From the NCBI GenBank assembly GCA_963666945.2, contig CAXXRT010000046.1, positions 1 to 12,661 of the forward strand: a stretch of DNA of 12,661 nucleotides. Direction: 5' to 3'. This document shows positions 8,660-12,661 of the stretch, in pieces. The number at the start of each line of letters is the position of its first letter. The stretch's first letter is position 1. The notes beneath the pieces are model-generated. The model was not told where the DNA came from, made no database searches, and worked only from the letters and a program-made list of their open reading frames with translations. The position numbers were made by a program, and so were the translations under genes. This stretch comes from G963666945 sp963666945. Lineage in GTDB: Bacteria; Bacteroidota; Bacteroidia; Bacteroidales; Marinifilaceae.

Positions 8660-8951
8660 TACTTACCTCCTTAGTTTTATAATAACCATTTTTTATATTC
8701 TCAAAGCATTTTTCCCGTACGGAACGATCGGCATTATGAATATGATTTTTCTCCAGTTGCCAAAGTTTTTCATACAACTTTTCAATATCATGATTCCAAT
8801 ATGCTTTAAACTCCATACAATTTTGCTCTAAGATACACTTAGTTTTTTGTAATAGATATTGACAATCTGCAAGGAAGTCAATTCTTGCATTATCTGTTTC
8901 TGAATTAGATTCTTCAACAGAATCCCCTTTACGATAAACAATCTTAAGCAT
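8652..8951 (-). CDS. Small phage protein, tail-assembly region
   Basis: 99 residues beginning MLKIVYRKGDSVEESNSETD. I place the start at 8951 rather than at an ATG 42 nt upstream because a strong Shine-Dalgarno, AAGGAGG, lies 6 nt before it. The upstream ATG has none and would lengthen the overlap. The product is helical and charged, with three Cys residues (in the segments LADCQYLL, KCILEQNC). No family recognised. It overlaps the preceding gene by 8 nt and the following gene by 8 nt, so the three small genes are translationally coupled. Function unknown; assembly-related by position. Confidence 0.6.
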   Translation of the reverse strand: MLKIVYRKGDSVEESNSETDNARIDFLADCQYLLQKTKCILEQNCMEFKAYWNHDIEKLYEKLWQLEKNHIHNADRSVREKCFENIKNGYYKTKEVSNG

Positions 8952-9216
8952 GTTGAACCTCCTTCCCTGAGAAATAAGCAAGAGCTTTAGCATTATTCAA
9001 TTTTTCTTTTGACCTAAGATATCGTTGTCTACTAGCCTCAAATAACTCCGTAGTCCTTTTAAATTCCTCGTGATATGAGGAAACCAAAGCCTCAAGTCTT
9101 GTAATCATTTCCTGAGTCGGGATTTTAATCCCATTACTAAATTCAAGTGAGTAGGTTTTTAGATTTGCATCATGGCTACTATTATTTGCCGATGTTGCTT
9201 GATTTCTTTTTTCCAT
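8944..9216 (-). CDS. First small gene of the tail operon, mostly coiled coil
   Basis: 90 residues. After a polar N-terminus, a short strand-like segment (LKTYSLEFSNGIKIPTQEM, about residues 19-37) leads into a long charged helix (about 38-85) likely to form a coiled coil. No family recognised. It is the first gene after a promoter-bearing gap. Unlike the next two genes it has no GGAGG before its ATG; instead GCGAAAAGAAC ends 2 nt before the ATG and can pair with an upstream segment (see the leader entry). Expression may therefore be controlled by RNA structure. An internal ATG at residue 37 is a less likely start. Confidence 0.6.
   Translation of the reverse strand: MEKRNQATSANNSSHDANLKTYSLEFSNGIKIPTQEMITRLEALVSSYHEEFKRTTELFEASRQRYLRSKEKLNNAKALAYFSGKEVQHA
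8958..8964 (-). promoter_or_regulatory. Strong ribosome binding site that fixes the start at 8951
   Basis: AAGGAGG lies 6 nt before ATG at 8951 and inside the end of the preceding gene. It decides between two possible in-frame starts of the 99-residue gene. Similar GGAGG sites precede the 92-residue gene and the endolysin, so this phage uses classic Shine-Dalgarno sites at some internal genes even though many Bacteroidota genes lack them. Confidence 0.8.
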
Positions 9217-9218
9217 CC

Positions 9219-9392
9219 GTTCTTTTCGCTTTTAAAATGGTGGGCAGTGCTGCGAAAAGAACAGATAACGGTTACCCGATAAATGAAAGATGTGGCTCCA
9301 AACCACTCACTGCCCGTAATATTTTTTTACTAATAAATTATAATTGAAATTTTTATCAGGAACTTCTTAACCTTATCTCTATTCTTTTCGCA
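9219..9392 (-). ncRNA. Structured leader with competing long helix and pseudoknot before the tail operon
   Basis: In the minus transcript four strands lie in the order a, b, a', b'. GGGCAGTG (9315-9308) pairs with CACTGCCC (9249-9242), 8 bp. GTTCTTTTCGC (9262-9252) pairs with GCGAAAAGAAC (9229-9219), 11 bp. Together they make an H-type pseudoknot with a 2-nt link between b and a' and a 12-nt A/T-rich link between a' and b'. Two hairpins fill the first loop: 9306-9292 (GTGG...CCAC, 6 bp with wobble) and 9278-9269 (CGG-GTAA-CCG, a GNRA-type tetraloop). The last strand ends 2 nt before the ATG of the 90-residue gene. Strand b can instead pair with 9392-9368 in a longer helix. These pairings are read directly from the sequence. 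A regulatory role is inference. Confidence 0.55.
9251..9392. repeat. Long imperfect inverted repeat, arms 9251-9274 and 9368-9392
   Basis: The plus-strand arm at 9251-9274 begins TGCGAAAAGAACAGATAACG. The minus-strand arm at 9392-9368 begins TGCGAAAAGAATAGAGATAA, and both end GGTTA. As RNA they pair over 23 bp (15, then 3, then 5), interrupted only by a 2-nt and a 1-nt bulge and including one G-U. A third copy of GCGAAAAGAAC lies on the minus strand at 9229-9219, in the same orientation as the 9392 arm. The spacer of about 93 bp holds no gene. Confidence 0.75.
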
Positions 9393-9395
9393 CTA

Positions 9396-9403
9396 CAAAT
9401 ATA
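9396..9403 (-). promoter_or_regulatory. Bacteroidota -7 box for the tail operon
   Basis: TATATTTG matches TAnnTTTG exactly. A TTTG at 9430-9427 could be the -33 element, with a 23-nt spacer, slightly longer than the usual 19-21. Transcription would start near 9390, almost exactly at the 5' arm of the long inverted repeat. The box lies after the terminator of the upstream cassette, where a new promoter is needed. Confidence 0.4.
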
Positions 9404-9459
9404 TGAATAATTTCATACGCACCAGACAAAGAAGTAATATTTTTTTACATATAAATAAG

Positions 9460-9483
9460 AAAGCAGGGTGTTTCCCCTGCCTT
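9460..9483 (-). terminator. Rho-independent terminator after the YbjQ-type gene
   Basis: On the minus strand GCAGGG (9480-9475) and CCCTGC (9468-9463) form a 6-bp GC-rich stem around GAAACA. AAG and TTT can extend it to 9 bp, and TTTCTTATTT follows. It lies 30 nt after the stop codon and separates the cassette from the tail operon. Confidence 0.7.
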
Positions 9484-9509
9484 AAAACTCTATCATTTTA
9501 TCGATATTT

Positions 9510-10169
9510 TTACTCTGGTGCAAAGACATACTTTTTAAAACTATTATACCAATTTAATTTTTCCATAGCTTCATCCATCTTTTTTATAACTTCCACAGCA
9601 TCCCCTAACACCTCTTTATTTTTAACCTTAACAGCTGTTCCTGTAGAACATACCATAAGCATTCCTTTCCCTTCTCCAACATCACCATAATCAAGATCTG
9701 CAGCTATTATAGCATTTCCTCCCATTTCCATTGTCTTTGCTCTTAACTGAGCAAAACAAAGTTTTTCACCTTGAGCAAGTTTCTTATTAAATGAACCAGA
9801 CTGACCACCAAATAAATCAGTAAATCCAGATTTAAACTCCGACATTACTCCTGTACCAGTAACAGATTGACCGGTAACTATGCCTAAAGCATCATACTCC
9901 CACTTATAAGGTGTATGAGTTGATAGAATAGGAATACTCTCTATATTTTTCTCAATATAACCAGTAAGCTCATTAGTAGCCTTATTATATTCCTGGTGAG
10001 CTTCTATCTTTAACTTAGGATAACAAGAAGAACAATACGCTTCCTTATCCTTATTTAGTAACTGATTTATAAATTCCTTTCTACCATCTGTTATAATTCT
10101 AACAGAACTAAATGTAGATGATTTAATCTTTTTGCCGCAACTTGGACATGTATCAAATTCTTTTTCCAT
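9510..10169 (-). CDS. Zinc-ribbon plus YbjQ-type domain protein, probable moron
   Basis: 219 residues. The N-terminus has two Cys pairs, C8-P-S-C11 and C46-S-S-C49, consistent with a zinc ribbon. From about residue 88 to 185 the sequence follows the YbjQ/DUF74 pattern: YDALGIVTGQSVTGTG, then LFGGQSGSFNKKL, then AKTMEMGGNAIIAADLDYGD, and finally STGTAVKV. YbjQ-type proteins form small ring-like oligomers. Their biochemical role is unclear, and links to metal binding in database names are weak. A hydrophilic helix ends the protein. No signal peptide or membrane segment is visible. The gene stands alone with terminators on both sides, while all neighbours belong to packed operons. It is therefore probably an independently expressed accessory gene inserted between connector and tail genes. 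Its start follows an AT-rich gap without a clear Shine-Dalgarno. Confidence 0.8.
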   Translation of the reverse strand: MEKEFDTCPSCGKKIKSSTFSSVRIITDGRKEFINQLLNKDKEAYCSSCYPKLKIEAHQEYNKATNELTGYIEKNIESIPILSTHTPYKWEYDALGIVTGQSVTGTGVMSEFKSGFTDLFGGQSGSFNKKLAQGEKLCFAQLRAKTMEMGGNAIIAADLDYGDVGEGKGMLMVCSTGTAVKVKNKEVLGDAVEVIKKMDEAMEKLNWYNSFKKYVFAPE

Positions 10170-10221
10170 GGTATATTATTTATAAATTTTAACAGCAATA
10201 CGTCACTAAATTAACAATAAA

Positions 10222-10254
10222 ATAAAAAAGTAGCACCACAATTGCAGCACTACT
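10222..10254 (-). terminator. Rho-independent terminator after the connector-region operon
   Basis: On the minus strand AGTAG at 10254-10250 pairs with CTACT at 10233-10229. The stem can extend inward through several wobble pairs to an AATT loop. TTTTTTATTTT follows immediately. It lies 24 nt after the stop of the 173-residue gene and isolates the next cassette. Confidence 0.75.
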
Positions 10255-10277
10255 TTCTTACATATATAATTTTTCGG

Positions 10278-10799
10278 TTATAATTGCATCTCAAACCGCA
10301 TAGTCCAACCAACAGAACCAAGAAACTCACGAGAAACCTCCGGACTCCTACTCACAGGAAATTGCAGCCTTTTAATGAATGGATCAGAATCTTCTCGCAT
10401 TACCTGTCCTATATCCTCAAGATAATTCCAAGCTTTGTCAGACAGTATTAAGCGTTCTGCATTATCATAATCATTATTGCCTAAATAATAGGCCACTGTC
10501 AATGCCAGGGAAAAAGAATCTGTTTTTCTTTTGAGATGATTCTCTGAACTTACGACATCTCCATAATCAATAAGCATAAACAATCCCTCTATATTGGATA
10601 ACTTTTCCATTATTTCCTCCAGGGAAACATCAAAAATAAAATCTTTAATATCAGGAAATAATGAATGAGTCTGTGAAGTATTTATTTCCTCAATCAAGGC
10701 CGCATATTCTGACAAATCCGAAGCACCGGCATTAAATACTTTCAACACTGCCGACTTTTCAGGAAACTTTGCGAAATACTTAAAAACATCTACTATCAT
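10278..10799 (-). CDS. Uncharacterised phage structural-region protein
   Basis: 173 residues, acidic, soluble and mixed alpha/beta. It begins MIVDVFKYFAKFPEKSAVLK and ends with the strand-like GSVGWTMRFEMQL. No family is recognised. The ATG overlaps the stop of the upstream gene by 4 nt, and a strong terminator follows, so it is the last gene of the connector operon. Small proteins in this position are often head-tail completion or tail terminator proteins, and the strand-rich C-terminus would fit. That is positional inference only. The frame is intact, unlike the two genes before it. Confidence 0.6.
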   Translation of the reverse strand: MIVDVFKYFAKFPEKSAVLKVFNAGASDLSEYAALIEEINTSQTHSLFPDIKDFIFDVSLEEIMEKLSNIEGLFMLIDYGDVVSSENHLKRKTDSFSLALTVAYYLGNNDYDNAERLILSDKAWNYLEDIGQVMREDSDPFIKRLQFPVSRSPEVSREFLGSVGWTMRFEMQL

Positions 10800-11785
10800 A
10801 GCAATTGATTTACCAGGTTAATATCTAATTTAAGCCTCTGGGCTATCTCATCCACCTTCATATCCATTCCGGCCATCTCTCTTATTGAATCGGCCAACTC
10901 TTTAAATTGTAGCTCAAAAAACTTTATAACACTTGCTTTTTCTATATCCTTATAACTCTTCTCAAGCGTATATAGTGGATCCGCAAATCCTATAAACTCA
11001 CTTCCCTTTTTCCCTTTCTTCTCTTCCTTATCTACCCTATAGAGATATTTGTATTTAGTACGGTTCAGTATAAATGAAAAGATTGCCTGAAAGTTTAAAA
11101 ACACTGCTTTCTTGGTCACAATATCTATTCCTTTAAATTTATCTGCCTGTGTCCTGGCATTATCACTATCGTATTGCACCTTCATAATACAGGATTGCCA
11201 GTAACCAATCAAACAACTCACTTTTACCACTACGGCAGATCTCATTACATACTGTAAGTGCATCAAATCCACTGCAATGATTTTAGATTTGAGATTAATA
11301 AACCATCCTTTACTTCAAATACGTATCCTGGTATATTCTTTCTGCCTATTTTGAGGTAAGGAATAAGATTCTTGCAAAAAAATCATATCCACCTCATAAG
11401 CATAGGCGAAGTTGGATGCAATCCTTATTTCAGGATCCGAAGAATATTCATCTGGCTCGTTATGTCTTATATATCTTTTTGTTTTTGTCGATAGTCTCTC
11501 ATACCTGGCATCATTATAATTGATCTTAAATACAAATCCAATATGTCTCTGTATGCGTGGTATAAATTTTCATACAGCTTATCTTCCTGATCAGCATTCT
11601 TACACCTCACCTTTTTAATTCCTAACAGTTTTGCAGCCAGTTTTGCCCTAACCTCTCCAGGAGAAAGAATCCCTGAATTAAATTCCTCAAGTAATGACAC
11701 CAGAAACAAATATTCTTCCTGATTCAGTTCTTCCCAACTGTTTTTTATGCTTTCTTGGTTGTCAACCTAAATAAAATGTGTACAT
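10796..11785 (-). pseudogene. 328-residue phage protein, frame broken by five single-base indels
   Basis: No single frame covers this gene as given, but the frames join into one plausible protein. It starts MYTFYLG at ATG 11785 (TAATG overlap with the gene before). It continues in a second frame as DNQESIKNSWEELNQEEYLF, LLEEFNSGILSPGEVRAK and so on to ILDLY. It resumes in another frame as FKINYNDARYERLSTKTK to YEVDMIF, then CKNLIPYLKIGRKNIPGYVF to NLKS, then CSGFDALTVCNEICRSGKS to YYEGA, and finally YDSDNARTQADKFKGID to the stop. Inferred indels, on the coding strand: extra T near 11764, missing T near 11530, extra T in the T7 run 11376-11382, extra T near 11277, extra A near 11174. The N-terminal part resembles Bacteroides phage proteins of unknown function encoded after the connector gene. 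The C-terminus is charged and helical, with an HTH-like DEIAQRLKLDINLVNQLL. The cause may be gene decay or sequencing error. Confidence 0.7.
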
Positions 11786-12661
11786 TATCCAGGGAAATAA
11801 AATTTATCATCTTCAGTATTATCATTCTCAATAAGAGTGTCAGGAAACATCTTCCCCTATTGGCAGCCTTCTTGCCTCTATCTTTAATTTTATTGCATCT
11901 AAGGCCTTTTCTCCTTTAGGATTCATACAGATAAGCAATATCCTCTTTTATCTTCAATTCTCCTCCGGATTTGCTTGTATATTCTGATCTCAATCTGTTC
12001 CTTATAGGACTAGGTAATTCTGTATAATCAAATTCTCTGACAGCATCTGCAAGAGACAAATAGGTAATAGCTCTTATTACCTTTGTTTTTAGGTTTTCAT
12101 CTATTTCTTCAGGCGTTTACTATGCTTAAAATCTCTGAGTCCGTAATACCTTCAATTAAATACTGAATACGGTAAAAGAAATAATAAGACTGAAAACCTG
12201 AAACCCCTCTAAAATCATCATAATTAAGTAAAGCAGCGGCTCTCTTACGGTAAGAAGCTGTTTCTTCCCAACCTGTAAGCTTTAAGACATCGAGACCTTG
12301 CAATAGTTCATCCAATGCCGCAAAAAGCATAATCTAAGAACTTATCCTTCCTTTCGTTTAACTCATATTTAAAGGGTTTATCTTCTTTGCCCTTTCCTGC
12401 ATACATAAATGCACTATATTCAACCATTAGCAGGTTCACCAAAGCTCTCTTGATTTCTGACAGCACCTTTTTTTCATTACTTGAAGCATCCTCCTTTGAA
12501 TCCAACTCCAGTATCTCCAGATAGACGTTATTAGTGATTATTGAAGTGATTTTACTCTTTGCTGCATAGAAAGAAGGCTTCAGTTCTTCTAGTTTTGTCG
12601 ATTTCTCGAGTAATATGCAATATTCTCTTAATTCGCTTATAGTATCAAAAAATGATTCTAG
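11785..12661 (-). pseudogene. Phage connector-like protein, 5' end beyond right edge, frame broken by four indels
   Basis: The frame is open from the window edge (LESFFDTISELREYCILLEK) and runs to FLDYAF. It continues after an extra T in the T5 run 12322-12326 as AALDELLQGLDVLKLTGWEE to ILSIVN. After an extra base near 12114 it reads PEEIDENLKTKVIRAITYLS to KIKEDIAYL. After an extra base near 11927 it reads MNPKGEKALDAIKLKIEARR, and after an extra base near 11855 it reads FPDTLIENDNTEDDKFYFPG and stops at 11787-11785. The bridged part is 290 residues. Its pattern (helical N-terminus, a Trp-Glu segment, LLNYDDFRGVSGFQSYY, then ITYLSLADAVREF before a SPIRNRLRSE segment) resembles, from memory, the DUF6712-type proteins of Bacteroidota phages that are thought to act near the head-tail joint. 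That assignment is tentative. The stop overlaps the next start by 1 nt. Confidence 0.65.

Noticed and set aside
8644..8970. Programmed -1 frameshift between the small tail-region genes.
   Set aside because: No slippery heptamer of the X-XXY-YYZ type is found at the overlaps. The overlaps instead carry strong GGAGG sites with proper spacing before each ATG, which explains their translation.
9238..9315. tRNA-like element on the minus strand: 7-8 bp closing stem followed by ACCA and a D-arm-like hairpin with GG in the loop.
   Set aside because: No anticodon arm with a usable 7-nt loop can be drawn, the T-arm position gives a mismatched stem without a TTC-R-A loop, and positions 8 and 14 do not fit a tRNA. 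The closing stem is better explained as one helix of the pseudoknot.
10796..11272. A 158-codon frame from GTG 11272 as an independent gene.
   Set aside because: Its first ~33 residues do not look like a natural protein N-terminus, while an overlapping frame (CSGFDALTVCNEICRSGKS) reads sensibly and joins both the upstream and downstream parts if single-base indels are allowed.

Overview
The window is a piece of a tailed-phage or prophage genome from a Bacteroidota host (Bacteroides, Phocaeicola or Parabacteroides type). The signs are AT-rich DNA, the style of the tape measure, baseplate and fibre proteins, a TAnnTTTG-type promoter box, and tightly packed genes. Every gene I accept is on the minus strand, so the module reads from right to left. 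No integrase, capsid, portal, terminase or host gene is visible, so a free phage and an integrated prophage cannot be told apart.

Right part (12661 to 10278): two long head-tail connector-region genes and a 173-residue gene follow one another with 1 to 4 nt overlaps. The two long genes are broken in the given sequence by about nine single-base indels. When these are bridged, each gives a continuous, plausible protein (290 residues, cut by the edge, and 328 residues).

Middle (10277 to 9217): a hairpin terminator closes that operon. Next comes a lone gene for a zinc-ribbon plus YbjQ-type protein, with a second terminator after it. It looks like a moron cassette. Between it and the tail operon is a 293-base gap. 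The gap has a good -7 promoter box and a leader that can form two competing structures: a 23-bp long-range helix, or an H-type pseudoknot whose last strand ends 2 nt before the next start codon. This leader is the most unusual element in the window.

Tail operon (9216 to 1): three small genes (90, 99 and 92 residues), a 140-residue gene, a 979-residue tape measure, a 588-residue tail-tip/baseplate-type protein, a lysis cassette (small membrane protein, GH108-type endolysin, second membrane protein resembling the 3TM holin family), and a large fibre-type protein that runs off the left edge. Most joints overlap or are a few bases apart, which suggests one late transcript with translational coupling. 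The tape measure sets tail length, the 588-residue protein probably sits at the tip, the fibre contacts the host, and the lysis genes release progeny. No tail tube protein was recognised.
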